A stretch of 64,000 nt of DNA from Brasenia schreberi (GCA_036023115.1 JAYKKT010000064.1:4283001-4347000); one strand, 5' to 3'; shown: positions 27,901 through 38,675, numbered from the stretch's first letter. Numbers and translations: made by a program. Notes: generated by a model not told the origin, from the letters alone.

Positions 27901-30900
27901 TGAAAATCATTACACTTAATTGGTTTGCAAAAGTAACATGATTGAGCTTGTAAGCACAATTTCTGATGCATGTCGAAGTGTTTAGCGGATGAACAAATAT
28001 GATCTTAAAGCAGAAAGCAAGTTAAACTGGTGAATTTCTCCTTGGGCACACCCATGCTCCTTTTTTATGTTTTAGAATGTGCTAACATTGTGTAACAAAA
28101 AACAGCTTGGACTTGTGCGGTTCAGCCAAGTAATTTCATCATTCCAACAAAAAAGATAGGTAATTGAGGCATTATGGATAACTTTGCAGCATCACACACA
28201 ATGAACAAGCTACAGAAGAATGGTGCCTGGCTTATCAAAGGGCTCATCTAGACTCTGTTACCCACTCTAGAATCCAAAGTATGGGTAAGGTTGAGGTCAT
28301 GAAAAGATACAACTGATAAATTCAAAGCATATGTTACATCCAAAGGTACAAGTTCTGCCCTTTCAACTTTAACAAAAGAAATATATTGGAAATTAGCGTC
28401 TCAAAACAGTGGTTACAAGGCTCCTGTATAATATGTTATCCATCAATGAATTCTCTAGAAGTATTCTCCAACAAAAAAGTGATTGTACCTTGGAAGTTGG
28501 AAAAAGAATTCCTCTGTCCCCATTCCAACTATGCACCAAGGCAACCCAACTCCTGACAGCACCTTGTATGAGGTCAAGCTCAGGTAGCTGAGCTCGACCA
28601 ACAATGCCAGTTTTCTTTCACATATGAAGGTAAGAGGATATTCCCGCAAGCCACCACTTGGATTACCAGGCAAGCATATATGTGGTATCACCCAACATTT
28701 TTCTAAGCAAACACTAACATTTTTCTATCTCAAACTACTGCATGTAAAATATGCATAGTATGCTCAACTCTTAGACAAGCATAGGCATGTCAGCAACCAC
28801 AAACTGTGACTAAACTCAGCTTCACTCATTTGTTAGTTAGATGAGCTTGACCCTAGCCCATGAAACCTGCCTCACTGCCCACACCTACCTGTCTCTTGAA
28901 GTTAACGTTCACAAAGATATATTTGGTTGTTTCCAATTGCCAATAAAACTAAATCGAGACATTCACCATTATCAAGAGTTACAGCAATTCCCTCCAGGAG
29001 GACTCTAGCACACTAATGTCATCGTGGATATGGGTATTATGAGATTCTCAGGAGAACACTGTGATAGAAAAACAAAAAGCACACAATCTCAGCAAAATAT
29101 CAGGAGCAGAGGTACACCTAAAACATCAATATATCAATAGAAATTGTTTTTTTACTTTAAAGCATGTTATCTCCATTTCACCATGATAATATAATCTTGG
29201 AACAATATCAAGAGCAGAAATAAACCTAAAAAATCAACATATAATAACTAGAAACTGGTTATTGCTTTAAATAATGTTATCACCATCTCACCATAACAAT
29301 TTAATTTACAAACATATCACATATTCTTGAAATATATCATACAAATCGTTTGAACATATTGATCAAATATCTGGCTTGGACTACAAGATAAAAGAAAGAC
29401 GACAAATCAGAGACAGACCTGGTATGTAAAAACAGCATTTTCTGTGCCTGTGTAGCACATGTATGATGGATATGAGTGTGGATGTGTGGTCACAGACCAC
29501 GCTAGGATCACGGAGCATAGGACAGTTTGAATTGGACAAACTAGCACTCCATGCACGTGGACAGAAGTAAACTAATTACAGGAAAATAGGAGGAAAACAT
29601 ACATGTGTATTGAATGAGATGCAGTATGTAAGGCACATACCTTGATGTGGTCAACTTTGACTGTAAGAGGATCTTCATCAACCTGAAGACAAGTCAAGGA
29701 CACGGTTAATACCATTAACTAAAGTCTCTATGATGAAGTTCGGAAATAATGAAACTAGCAAACCATTTCAGTCATCTTCAGCCTCCGATGGCCCAAGAGC
29801 ACCACTTGTTCACCTTGTATGTTCGTAATCTGTCAGGGGAACACTTAGGATAACAAAAAACTAAATTGATTCGACAAAAGGATCTCAGACTAACTTTGTA
29901 CCAGAGAAATATTCTAATGTATCATGCCATTTGATGTACTACTATACATTGATCTACCAATGAGAAACCGCAAAAAACTTCTTGACTAATAGTTGGTACC
30001 TGTGCAAGGGTACCAACTTCATGGAGGCGTTTAAAAAGATCTTCCCCCTTGAGGTCATATATGCTTTTTTCTGCTTCCGAACCTGTCACGAGACTAGGAT
30101 CAACTCCAAGTTCATCCTTTACAAGAAAGGCACCAGCATATCTCACTGATCTCTTGTAGTTGTCCACCAAAGCAGCCAATAGTTTAGGATCCTGAGCAAA
30201 TTCAAGGAATCTGACTTAAAGATCCAAAATAAAACTTATTCTTCAAGAACCTATGAAGATCACTGCCATAAGTTACCACAACTAATTCAACATAGAAATT
30301 TAAAACAGTTGCTACTTATGCCAGATTCATCACAAAGCAGGATACAAGGACCAAGTTCAGATATAAAAAAGCAAAATTGAACATCACAGCTATCACGGGA
30401 ATAAGCTAGAAAAAAAATTAACTTCACAATAAAAACATAGCCTCCTTTCAGAAATCGTAGATAACACATAAGACGTACGAAAATCTGGTCCAGAAGATAC
30501 CTTCACATATATCGGCATGTAGAATCCAGGAAACAAGGGCCTGTGCACTAAGGGCAATGCTAGAACCTGCCATCAAAAGCAATGTGGACAACAAGGGTGT
30601 TAGCACTACCAAAGCAGAGGAAACCAAAATAACATGCATATCAACACTAACGGAGGTATTTCTAACAACCAAGTTTTCTTTCTATTGAGTTATAACTTAT
30701 CAAGCCTTCCGTTCACAATAATAACAGCTTTTAAGAGGGACAATCAACGAAAAGGTAACAGTCTTTCAAGGTAGCGACGGCAAGCAATGGAAGTTCAAAT
30801 TCAACTATGATTCAACCAACAAACCGTCAAGTAATCCTCCGGCTTCGGATTTGTCGGAACCATCGCAGACGACGCCTTTGGATCCGCTTCCTCAGCACCC

Positions 30901-31145
30901 TCGATGGCGGCTTCCGCTTTCTCCTCGGACACTTCGGCGGCAACAGCCCCGGACCCCTCACCAGCATCAGAACAGAAGGCCCTCGTCCTCGAAGCCGGAA
31001 GTGCACCATTAGACCCTCTCAGAGAGCCCAAAGCCCTAAACAAACCACACTTCCCCTGACCCACATTGCTCGTATGAACGGCAAGGCTCGAAGGAAGCCT
31101 CTGTAGCCTTCTTTGCAAAGAAGAGGCCGCTAAAATCTTTAACAT
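15925..31145 (-). CDS. LON1: LON1-type organellar ATP-dependent protease, ATPase exons damaged
   Basis: Lon degrades damaged proteins in mitochondria (and sometimes plastids). Exons on the minus strand: 31145-30825, 30566-30501, 30191-30000, 29829-29764, 29682-29641, 27656-27534, 24606-24508, 22750-22685, 22573-22487, 21725-21686, 21586-21415, 21077-20953, then a damaged zone, then 18044-17877, 17692-17591, 17166-16894, 16790-16275, 16125-15925. Phases join throughout. The N-terminus ([18 protein letters not shown]) is Arg-rich and lacks acidic residues, like a presequence; an upstream in-frame ATG at 31199 is possible. The LON domain starts at [19 protein letters not shown]. Sensor-1 region FVCTAN, finger region LLDRME, the catalytic Ser motif KDGPSAG and the catalytic Lys motif GGVKEK are present. 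The Walker A exon (GPPGVGKTS in the family) was not found and the exons after it are broken, so the gene may be a pseudogene or encode an ATPase-dead form. Gene identity is secure; functionality is not. Confidence 0.85.
18045..19454 (-). other. LON1 intron without recognised features
   Basis: Lies between the damaged exon and the intact exon that begins VLFVCTAN at 18044 (acceptor CTGTAG). AT-rich; no repeat or exon recognised. Confidence 0.5.
19455..19858 (-). pseudogene. LON1: damaged AAA+ exons of LON1 (Walker B and following region)
   Basis: On the minus strand 19858-19814 reads [15 protein letters not shown] (Walker B intact) with a good GTAAGA donor, but the expected upstream part of this exon is replaced by unrelated sequence. 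Then 19598 onward begins with a good acceptor and LGRGHAGDP, continues VSALLE, and then carries a 7-nt insertion, a 2-nt insertion and a TAA in the shifted frame. Homology resumes as NANFLD and YLDV and then fades before PIDLSK. A change in GATCCA-GTAAGTGC creates a consensus splice donor after LGRGHAGDP (exon would be 19598-19572, 27 nt, phase 0 at both ends). An acceptor inside GGAAACAG-CC would give an exon 19848-19814 in phase with the preceding exon. Confidence 0.7.
19861..20952 (-). other. LON1 interval where the P-loop exon is expected
   Basis: The exon ending at 20953 reads ...RGTSQ plus one base, and in plant LON1 the following residues are GKIICLSGPPGVGKTS. Neither strand of this interval shows that motif or the following FFRFSVGG and KGHRRTY motifs. 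A stretch near 20100-20300 has irregular sequence I could not assign. The region looks like a deletion with filler. Confidence 0.55.
21798..22282. mobile_element. hAT-like MITE in a LON1 intron
   Basis: Terminal inverted repeats TAGAGATGTCAATATGGGCC (left) and its near-perfect complement ending CATCTCTA (right; one mismatch in 20). The flanks GACACTAA and TACACTAA agree in 7 of 8 bases, as expected for an 8-bp hAT duplication. The interior carries interspersed TA tracts separated by TTTTT(A/C)TTACATG. No coding capacity. It lies between the LON1 exons 22573-22487 and 21725-21686. Confidence 0.8.
22296..22400 (+). mobile_element. possible SINE fragment (TAGTTCARATGG family)
   Basis: Contains CAGTAGTTCAGATGG, an A-box-like start also found at 55803 (TTAGTAGTTCAAATGG), followed in both by C-rich then G-rich blocks of similar layout. 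No clear B-box. Lies directly beside the hAT-like MITE in the same LON1 intron. Confidence 0.3.
22751..24507 (-). other. LON1 intron without recognised features
   Basis: Intron between the exon ending 24508 (...LEELD) and the exon starting 22750 (VYKRLSL). No mobile element or coding signal recognised. Confidence 0.5.
26090..26720 (-). mobile_element. element-like block with a captured RRM gene fragment, in a LON1 intron
   Basis: A minus-strand open frame (26392-26093) reads like an hnRNP-type RNA-recognition motif: RNP2-like TFIGRVSW, then [15 protein letters not shown]1-like RGFSFIVF, and DGRTV, after which similarity stops abruptly. On the left the block has GC-rich GGTGCGACACCGACACCG; on the right (complemented) it has GGGTGCGACGACACGG, giving imperfect inverted repeats around the fragment. 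It has no upstream exon or promoter signal and lies within the intron 24607-27533. Best read as a gene fragment carried by a transposon or a retrocopy; not a functional gene. Confidence 0.55.
27075..27213 (+). mobile_element. RTE LINE 3' fragment in a LON1 intron
   Basis: Matches the RTE tail seen at 410-932: GGAAAGAAACTATAAAGAAT, GAGTTAACTGCTAGCATGG, then directly CCGACCCCATCTAGTATGGG and AAAGGCTTAGTTGTTGTTGT. About 50 bp present in other copies (from CATGG to CCGACC) are deleted. Confidence 0.85.
27657..29640 (-). other. LON1 intron without recognised features
   Basis: Second-longest LON1 intron, between VDHIK (ends 29641) and EKPYNK (starts 27656). No repeat, RNA gene or exon recognised. 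Confidence 0.5.
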
Positions 31146-31675
31146 CGTCACCGGTTGATGCGTTTTGGAAGCCAGGGAGCGAAGAGCAACGCCAAACACT
31201 CGCTAAGTAGCAATCTTTCACGTCTAAACATACAAAAGAGTCGAAAAACTGGATTCAATACTGACGAAAAGCGCGATTTTGATAGAAAGGAAGTGGGGTT
31301 TCAATGGACGAGTAAATGCGTCGATGGTGATCAAGGTACAGAGCAGCCGGAAGAGGATGAATTTGCATGCGTGCACATAAGGAAATACCGATACGTTGTC
31401 TGCGAAGAAGAAGAAAGGAAGCGGGAAGAGAGACACACAGAGAGAGAAAAGATTTTACACAAACCCCATCAAATCCTCTCCCTTTATCGTAATACATGGA
31501 AGAGTTTATTACCCTTTTTGGCATGCAGAGTATATCGGGTCGGTAATTGTCGGACCTGGTTAATCGATCTGTGTTGTTCGAAACGAATAGCTTCGTTTTT
31601 AAACCCTTCAATCGCTCTAAGATTTGAATAAGTGACAATAATAAAAAATTTCCTCTCTCGTTCCGTCTCAATGGA
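31146..31675 (-). promoter_or_regulatory. LON1 5' UTR and proximal upstream region
   Basis: Upstream of the LON1 start codon on the minus strand. It contains a pyrimidine-rich (CTCT) stretch around 31425-31450 on the minus strand, typical of plant 5' leaders. Antisense open frames here (for example 31155-31631) have no recognisable product. No TATA box could be assigned with confidence. Confidence 0.35.
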
Positions 31676-31895
31676 TCAATTCGAGAGAAGCTCCTCCACT
31701 GTCTTCCAATTTCTGCAAACGAGCTCGTGCTTTTTCAAGCTATCCAACTGCTCCTCTGAATTCTTCTGAATTGAAAATAATACTTGAGATCCTTTGCTTC
31801 TCATCTAATAAATCACTTGAACAAAGCATGTTATCGTCCATCAATTTAACAACTTCCCGCGTCTCTTCTCGAACCAAACACGAATCTTTTGATTC
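31676..31895 (-). pseudogene. possible coding remnant, Glu/Lys-rich
   Basis: Minus-strand translation reads DESKDSCLVREETREVVKLM, DDNMLCSSDLLDEKQRISSI, then IFNSEEFRGAVG, one stop, and LEKARARLQKLED with a second stop soon after. Amino-acid usage looks coding and coiled-coil-like, but I do not recognise the protein, and the frame is broken. It may be the relic of an exon or chance. Confidence 0.3.
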
Positions 31896-32426
31896 ATTTA
31901 GCTCTCATGACCGTGCTGGTTGATCTGAAACTTGGTTGACGGGCATGCTAACAGAGTTTAAGTGATGCGATGTAAATCCAAGTCCTAACAAACTATCTAA
32001 CATGATGTTATTTGCATGCAATGTAAAACCGGTACTTACATGTATCATCTTAAATTTATATGGCATATACATCTTACAATTATACTCGTTTGTCAATACT
32101 ATGTATATTAACTTGCTTAATGTCAAACTAGTTAAATATATCAATAAAAGTTGAATTATCTTAATACAGACTAATATACGAAATCCAGACACAAAGGAAG
32201 CTCCACCTCAAATCTAGTCTGCTCCTCTAATCCAAATGTTGATCCTATCTCATCGGAGCTAAACGATCGACTCTAATTCCAAAACGCAAAATAAGATTTG
32301 GATCTAACTTTATTGAAAATGATCCTCTTCTAAAACTGACCTTCATGTGTACTAATTGATAGGCTTATGAACACATGCAAACATACATACATACATACAT
32401 ACATTTATTTAAGGAGCCAAAATGTT
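31896..32426. other. intergenic, no gene seen
   Basis: AT-rich spacer ending in a short CATA repeat (about 32383-32403). Nothing else recognised. Confidence 0.5.
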
Positions 32427-32566
32427 AAAAAAAAAAATAAATAATGATTTAACTTATTATGAGTTAACGGTTAACATAACGCATCATAAAACTACGTCAA
32501 AACAAAAAACGAATCCATATAACCGACCCCATCTAGTATGAGAAAAAGCTTAATTGTTGTCGTTGT
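32427..32566 (+). mobile_element. diverged RTE LINE 3' end
   Basis: Alignable to the RTE tail: GAGTTAACGGTTAACATAAC, GAATCCATATAACCGACCCC, ATCTAGTATGAGAAAAAGCT and TAATTGTTGTCGTTG. More diverged than the other copies and disrupted by an A-run. Confidence 0.75.
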
Positions 32567-32799
32567 AACGAAGGAACTAATATGGTTTGAAGGGAAATAG
32601 TCCATCAAACTGTTCGCCGAGCCCAACTTGATTGAGCTGAAAACATTTAGCTCAATGGCAGGTCGCTCTAACACCGTTGCTACTGGTGGCCCGTAAGGTC
32701 CATTCTTGGGACTTGTGTTAAACTTCGACCTCCTCTTGTAAAAAAACAAAAAAGAAGAAGAAAAAGGCCAACTTGATCCTCTTCTCTTCGAGATCCCAA

Positions 32800-32930
32800 A
32801 TGAGGTAATATCCTAAGAGAGTCGAATCCTAACGGGTTAACACATATACACACCATTCGAGAGTCGAACTTCTCACCCGTGGCAAGGGCGTGAGACACCC
32901 TTCCAGTTGAGCTCACACTAATCCTTTTGT
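32800..32930 (-). mobile_element. tRNA-derived SINE-like sequence
   Basis: Minus strand: A-box-like GTGAGCTCAACTGGAAGGG then B-box AGTTCGACTCTC at SINE-like spacing. A second GATTCGACTCTC follows. Similar in layout to 54868-54996. Confidence 0.5.
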
Positions 32931-33228
32931 TACGGCTCATAATTGAACTGAGCTGCTTGTGGTCCGGCTCGATTCAACTCATTGTGAGCTCGTCCATTTC
33001 CGGTTTATAACATAAAGAAACTAACATGAGCCAGCTCATTAGACTTAACAAGCCAAGCTTAAAACACGGTTCATTTGATTCGACTTCACTTGTGTAAGCT
33101 CGTTTATGTATATTTTGTATGTTACATGTTCCATTTCCTCTTTTAAGGTTACAATCGAAGGCCAAAGCCTAACACACAAGTGTATGTCTGGAGAATCGAA
33201 CTCACCATTTATAAGGTAACGCTCCGTG
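32931..33228. repeat. GAGCTCG/GGCTCG-rich repeat remnant
   Basis: Short runs such as TGAGCTGCTTGTGG, GGCTCGATTCAACTC and GAGCTCGTCC recur here and again at about 33740-33850, 35090-35400 and 39190-39480. This is the wording of a dispersed plant repeat of unknown class. No termini could be fixed. Confidence 0.4.
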
Positions 33229-33304
33229 TAGGGATAACAATAGGACAGGTCACGGATCCGGACCTCAAGCAGGTAGGTTCGGGTAACGGGACAGGTACGA
33301 GGCG

Positions 33305-33388
<84 letters not shown>

Positions 33389-33414
33389 CGGGCCCTCGAA
33401 ATACTTTATCCCTA
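33229..33414. mobile_element. TAGGGATRA-type MITE containing a microsatellite
   Basis: Left end TAGGGATAACAATAGGAC and right end TTTATCCCTA form a short TIR. The interior is a (CA)n tract (33307-33342) followed by (TA)n (to 33382). Related elements, also with TA or CA/TA tracts inside, lie at 40417-40866 and 59383-59916. Confidence 0.55.
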
Positions 33415-33479
33415 TACTCGAACTTGAACCTGACTGGGTTGGGTATTTCCCAGCATGCTCTAGTCTGGTTGGGTTGGGG

Positions 33480-33605
33480 TTGCGTGGGTTGGGCCGATAG
33501 TGCGTCAACCCTCCTATTAGGGATCTCAAGTCCAATGTATGAGTTCGAATCCCGGGATGTTCAAACCAGGCTTCAGCGTGCCCGTGAAAGAAAAAGGATG
33601 GTAAT
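33480..33605 (+). mobile_element. possible SINE with B-box and A-rich end
   Basis: B-box-like GAGTTCGAATCCCGG at about 33541 followed by an A-rich end (GAAAGAAAAAGG). The A-box is unclear. Confidence 0.35.
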
Positions 33606-33902
33606 ATCATGGGTCGTGAAATTAAAACGTTCAAAACTTCAACTCTAGAAGAACGATGGATACAAAACAAGAAAGCCGATATTTAATCGGAAATTAAAAC
33701 TTTTAATGAGATGTAGTGTTAAAGGTTAAGGTTTAAACTCCAACAAGCAGCTCGTGATAGGTTTGTTTAAACTCAGCTCAGGTTTGGTCCGTGTTCAACT
33801 CAGCTTAAATGAACTACTGATCCGAAACCCGAAAAAAAATTTGAATAGACGAACAAGCGACCAGCAACCTCAAATTGATTCACTCGGCTTGATATCTTGA
33901 TC

Positions 33903-34000
33903 TAGACATAACCGGTTCCTGTTTAACTGGAAGTAGAAACTAGAACCGAGCCGGGACCAGGCTGGTTCCAGTTTGAGTCCTAAACTGCTTGAAACCGAGA
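33903..34000. mobile_element. one end of a TAGACATGGCYGG-family element
   Basis: TAGACATAACCGGTTCCTG matches the terminal repeat of the family and is followed by GGTTCC-rich sequence. The matching right end was not found, so the element is truncated or rearranged. Confidence 0.4.
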
Positions 34001-34514
34001 AAAAATATTATTTAAAAAGAAGAAGATGACAAGCAAACTGACCCAAAAAGCATGGATCCAGTTCGGGTTCAGCACAACTAGGTCCGACCCGTGGCATATA
34101 GCTTTGCTGTTTTGTTTTAAGTAATTTCCGCTAAGGCAGGTGTCCCGTCTCGGTTCAATGTTACCAACACGAGTTCGGTACCTGTCCCTCCTACAATTTT
34201 GTCGATAGGTAAATCTTGGGTTTACTAAAATCACGACTTACGGAATACTTGATTTAGCGTTTCGGTTTCCATCATCACTGGCTCGTTATGGATCCACAAT
34301 ATGGACTTACCAAAATCTGGATTCATAAAAAAATGTATTAGCTTCTGAGTTTCCAAATCGGATCCAAACAAAGCCTAAATTGCTATCAAACAACCCATGT
34401 CGAACCTTATTCAGATTGGACCTACTAAATCAAATTTAAGATCCATCAGTGTTTGCATCGACAGGAAAAGGAATACGAATCTGAGAGAATCGGATCGATT
34501 TGGTGTCTTGGTTT

Positions 34515-34579
34515 TCTACAAGCATCACCTTCAATAGCACCTTGGAACACAGTGTGCTATTGAAGGTGATGCTTGTAGA
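34515..34579. repeat. perfect 26-bp inverted repeat, 13-nt loop
   Basis: Arm 34515-34540 begins TCTACAAGCATCACC. Arm 34554-34579 is its exact complement and ends GGTGATGCTTGTAGA. The loop at 34541-34553 is CTTGGAACACAGT. The stem is shorter than usual plant microRNA precursors. No element or gene boundaries were recognised around it. Confidence 0.95.
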
Positions 34580-34868
34580 GTGCTCGGTATGGCAATCTCG
34601 GAGGGATCAGGAATAAACTGTTGCCTTCGATCGAAGAGTTCTTGACAACAGCATGGCTGGGCGCCTCTGTTTATATAACGTGACAGTTCGAGGGTTTTCC
34701 GACTATCATTCCCACTGGGAAGGTAGATATTCTGCATCAGAAGCTCATCAAGACCTTCATGTTCAGAATACAGATATCTATGAGTCTGATTTGAGTTTAG
34801 TGATTTTTTCTCATTGATAGATGATTCCTAGTGATCATTCGCCAGTTCAGTCTGTTTTCTCGTTACCA

Positions 34869-34986
34869 TAGTAAGATACCGCTAACATGGCACACGATAG
34901 AGATCCGTGGAAACAAAGAATCCATGTAGCCGACCCCGTCTAGTATGGGAAAAGGCTTAGTTGTTGTTTTGTTGTAGTAAGATACC
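34869..34986 (+). mobile_element. very short RTE LINE copy with target-site duplication
   Basis: The 94-bp insert 34881-34974 contains CACACGATAGAGATCCGTGG, AATCCATGTAGCCGACCCCG, TCTAGTATGGGAAAAGGC and a TTGTTG tail. It is flanked by the perfect 12-bp duplication TAGTAAGATACC (34869-34880 and 34975-34986). Confidence 0.9.
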
Positions 34987-35500
34987 ACTACTTTTAGTGA
35001 AGGATATGTATTAACCAAAATTAGGACTGATAAATGAACCAATCTACTCGTAGTTTGGCTCGGTTTGCCTTTGCTCGTACCATATGAGCTGAACATAGAA
35101 TATTTGGCTTGATTTGGCTCGTGAAAGCTTGTCAAATGTCGATTTTTTCTAGTTTTTACTTAAACCATGCATGCACTAAGGTGATCATATGAGTGTATTG
35201 AGGTAGTTAAGATGATTTAAAGCATCAATTTTGTTTTAACTTTATGAAAACGAAGAGGAAATATGTCTCTTCACTCGGTTTGGTTAGGCTCGTAAAAGGA
35301 TAAAACTATGGCTGTTCGGCTAGCAGTTAGCTCGGCTCCTTCACGTAGAAAACGAGCCGAGCAGCGAATGGAGATCATTTGGTTCGGTCGGCCCGTTTAC
35401 CAGCCCTCACCAAAATCTCATGAGGGTAGTTGCATTGAACCTTTCGTCGATTTACAAATCTTTTTCTTTCCAAAGAAGTAAGCAGTGTACTAAAATTTGG
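34987..35500. other. intergenic, repeat remnants only
   Basis: Contains GGCTCG-type repeat wording (35090-35400) and no gene. It is followed by the UBC32 leader. Confidence 0.45.
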
Positions 35501-35757
35501 AAAATATTAAGGTCCTTTGGGGAAATTTTTTCTCTATTTATCACCAGTTCACCACCAATCGATGGCCTTAATTGCCGAGCTCTGTGTGTGTGTGCGTGCG
35601 CCCGCGCGTGTGAAGTTCCTGCTTTCCGTAAGCCATTCTGTCGATCTCCTCGTTTGTGTCGCGTATATCGGTGCAGATTGCCATTTCTCGACTGAAAATA
35701 TCACGAATTTAGGAGATCGAGGGGATCTTCGAAGGAAGGAAGAAAGAAGAGAGAGAG
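35501..35757 (+). promoter_or_regulatory. UBC32 5' leader region
   Basis: Ends in a purine-rich GAAGGAAGGAAGAAAGAAGA stretch directly before the ATG at 35758. A short GTGTGTGTGCGTGCG run lies near 35583. No core promoter element could be assigned confidently. Confidence 0.35.
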
Positions 35758-38187
35758 ATGGCGGAGGAGAAGTACAATATGAAAAATCCGGCCGTGAAGA
35801 GGATTCTTCAGGAATTGAAAGAGATGGAATCTAATCCCTCCGATGACTACATGGGCCTTCCCCTCGAGGTAGCGGCAAAAGAAAGCGTAGAATTTGCCTT
35901 TTTCCCCCGATCAATACCTAGGGTTTTAAGAATCATTCTCTTCCAGATCCTAGAATATGAAATTCTGATATCCATGTGAAATTCGTGAAAATTTCGTAGA
36001 TTCTTTGTCCCTCTCATGCGTTTTTTGCGTTCCTTAAGAATCATTTCGTGTTTGATGACGAAGGAACGTTGAATTAAATGCTTTTCTTTTGGTTTTCGAA
36101 TCTGTGCTATAGGTTTCGCAGAAACATAGGATATGTTTGATCATATTTTCATAGATCAGGATATCCTAAACCAGATTTTGGTGAAAACCAACGAACCCGG
36201 ATAATGTAAAAAATATAAGGGTAAATTGTTCTTTGGGGGCATATATTAGAACCATGCAGCATATTAATTTTGTAGGCAAATGCTGGTAAACGTTTGATTT
36301 TGTGTTATGTTTGATTTCTTCCTTTTTCAAAATATATCAGGTGATAGTTTTTTATTTGTAATTTAGGAAAATATCTTCGAGTGGCAATTTGCAGTTAGAG
36401 GACCTCGTGATAGTGAGTTTGAAGGAGGAATCTACCATGGTGGAATCCAATTACCAGCCGATTATCCCTTTCGGCCACCTTCTTTTATGATGTTAACGGT
36501 AATTTGCTACTGTCAGCTAGCGGTGTTAGAATTTTATTTTTGTTATGGACTTACATTTTTGTTTAATGTTCTTTACTTGCAGCCAAATGGTCGTTTCGAA
36601 ACACAAACAAAGATTTGTCTTAGTATATCAAATTATCATCCGGAACATTGGCAACCCTCTTGGAGCGGTATGCAGTATTCTGCATGATTTTTTTAGTTGG
36701 TACTATTTTGTAGGAAGGAATAATTTGCATACGCCAGATGGTTTGTGTAAAATAAGGTAACTGAAGCAAGAGAGGGAAACTGTCTTGTTGTCCCAACTAA
36801 GGCAACTGACCACCTGTAGCAGAGAGCATTTGTGTCATTCTTGGTTCAATGGTGGACTTCGGCTATTTGAATGCAAGTTGCATAACCAAACGACCAAATA
36901 AATTATAAATATGGATATCTGAAGGATGGAAACAAAGTTCGTAGAAAGCTGATATAGGTAGATGAAGGGTTCTGTTAATTTCATATTAAATTGTCTATTT
37001 TGAAATTTAGATGCCACGAGTAACTGTTCAAGTTCTAGGCTAAATTTCTTGTTCTGACAGAAAAAATAAACAGATTTGGACAAAGTATAACTTAGCTATT
37101 GTTGAGTGTAATTTTTGATCTCCATAGGCCTTATGATGACATTTCTCACTGAAGTTAATGTTTTGTGGTTCAAATTAGTATATTTCTCTTTGATGCATTT
37201 AGGAAATTGTGGACATACCATTCCCTGAATTGCAAGTTTTTGTTTAAAGCGTTTAACTGAAAAATGCTGGCATTGATCTCAGCAAGTTCAGTTTAGACTA
37301 CCAGCTTAAAGACCTTCACCGTATGCTTCATTATTGCATTGCTTATTTATCATTTAGATTTTCATTTCCTCTAGGAAAAAGGCCACTCCACTCCTAATTG
37401 AGCTCTTCTTAGAGGTTTAACAAATTTTCTTATTCTGGATTGTTATCGAGATTCAACATTTTCTTGATGTTTCCACAGTACGTACTGCATTGGTTGCATT
37501 GATTGCATTTATGCCCACAAAGGCTGATGGTGCTTTGGGCTCGCTCGAATATTCCAAGGATGAAAGGCATGCTCTTGCCATCAAATCACGAGAAGTGCCA
37601 CCGAAATTCAGCAGTGCAGATCGGCAGAAACTGATTGATGAGGTTCCACACAAAGAGAAGAACATTTCTCAAAACCATTTAAACTTTGGTGCTTTTCGGG
37701 AAACTTTTCTCACTATGACTTCTTGTAATTTCAGATTCACCAATATATGCTGAGCAAGGTGCCTCCGGGGCCGCCTCTCTGCCCTAGGCATGAGAACTCT
37801 GATGAACACCCTACTATTGCTGAAGAAGAAGTTAGGGTCCCTGAACGTGCTGCTGTTATGGCTCCTGCCGTGGAACCACCAAACGTAGAAATACCTAGAG
37901 TTGAAGATGGACAGAGGATAGTTGAGGATGTAAGAGAGGTGCGCATGAATGCAAATGCTGGCCCTCTGCGTGTGAGTTTCAGTGCCGGATTGAAGATCTC
38001 AAGAATAGTGCCAACAGCCGCAGAGACTAGTGGGCCACAACGTAGGCACGAAGCCAGACCCCGCAGCCGTGTGTATGATCAATTGTTTACATTGTTGGCC
38101 ATTGGTTTATCCATTGCTATCTTGGTGCAGATACTGAAGAAATACATGAAATCTAACGGACTTCCATACCATCAGGGTGAATTATAA
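35758..38187 (+). CDS. UBC32: ubiquitin-conjugating enzyme E2, UBC32/UBE2J type, ER tail-anchored
   Basis: Transfers ubiquitin to misfolded ER proteins in ER-associated degradation; the plant UBC32 group is also linked to brassinosteroid and salt stress. Exons: 35758-35868, 36367-36498, 36583-36667, 37479-37642, 37735-38187; 314 residues in frame. The start MAEEKYNMKNPAVKRILQEL is the standard N-terminus of the group. The UBC fold spans about residues 10-165: GGIYHGGIQLPADYP, then PNGRFETQTKICLSISNYHP, in which Cys93 is the expected catalytic cysteine, then HWQPSWSVRTAL. A hydrophilic linker follows. The C-terminus has one hydrophobic segment, LFTLLAIGLSIAILVQIL, then KKYMKSNG, fitting a tail anchor facing the cytosol. 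Introns all have GT-AG ends. No damage seen. Confidence 0.95.
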
Positions 38188-38675
38188 ACAGCTGAGTTCG
38201 TGAACTGAAGGTTTTCTATTGTAGTGCCGAGTATTACTTATTCGTCAAACAGGTATGTGAAAACATTTCATGTTATCAGGGTATTGAAAGGATTGAATTT
38301 TACGTTTGTAAAGGTTCAAATTTTACTTGCAGCATGTCTGGAAGTGTATGTTCACGTATATAGAGAACCTATTTGAATTTTCGTTACTGTAAATGTGTAT
38401 TTGTTTTACTTCTATAAGAAAAGCTAAACCATATAAGTCTTACATCTTAAGATGCGTGTACAATAAGATTTCACTTATCTTAATCTATCTTGAACTTGGG
38501 TTGGATATGGATCTGGTCAATTTCTTACAAACCATTAGGTCATACCCAGTTCCCTATAATAATCGAACTGCATGATTTTCTATCCAAACAAAATTCTTAT
38601 ATGTGAGCTAGCTTACATTTGGAGTACTAGTTTTGTCATATATTAGCTATTTCCTCTCTTTCCCATGGTTGTAAT
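38188..38675. other. UBC32 3' flank, no gene seen
   Basis: Probable 3' UTR followed by AT-rich spacer up to the Mutator-like element. Confidence 0.5.

Noticed and set aside
31143..31199. Upstream ATG at 31199 as the LON1 start
   Set aside because: It would add 18 residues. The ATG at 31145 gives MLK, the usual start of plant LON1 proteins. Transcript 5' ends would settle it.
31155..31631. 158-codon open frame on the plus strand upstream of LON1
   Set aside because: Antisense to the LON1 start and leader; composition follows a purine-rich leader and no family is recognised.
33209..33670. 153-codon minus-strand frame
   Set aside because: Runs through the CA/TA tract and MITE/SINE sequence; not a gene.
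34531..34737. 68-codon minus-strand frame beside the hairpin
   Set aside because: No recognised family, and it partly translates the hairpin arm.
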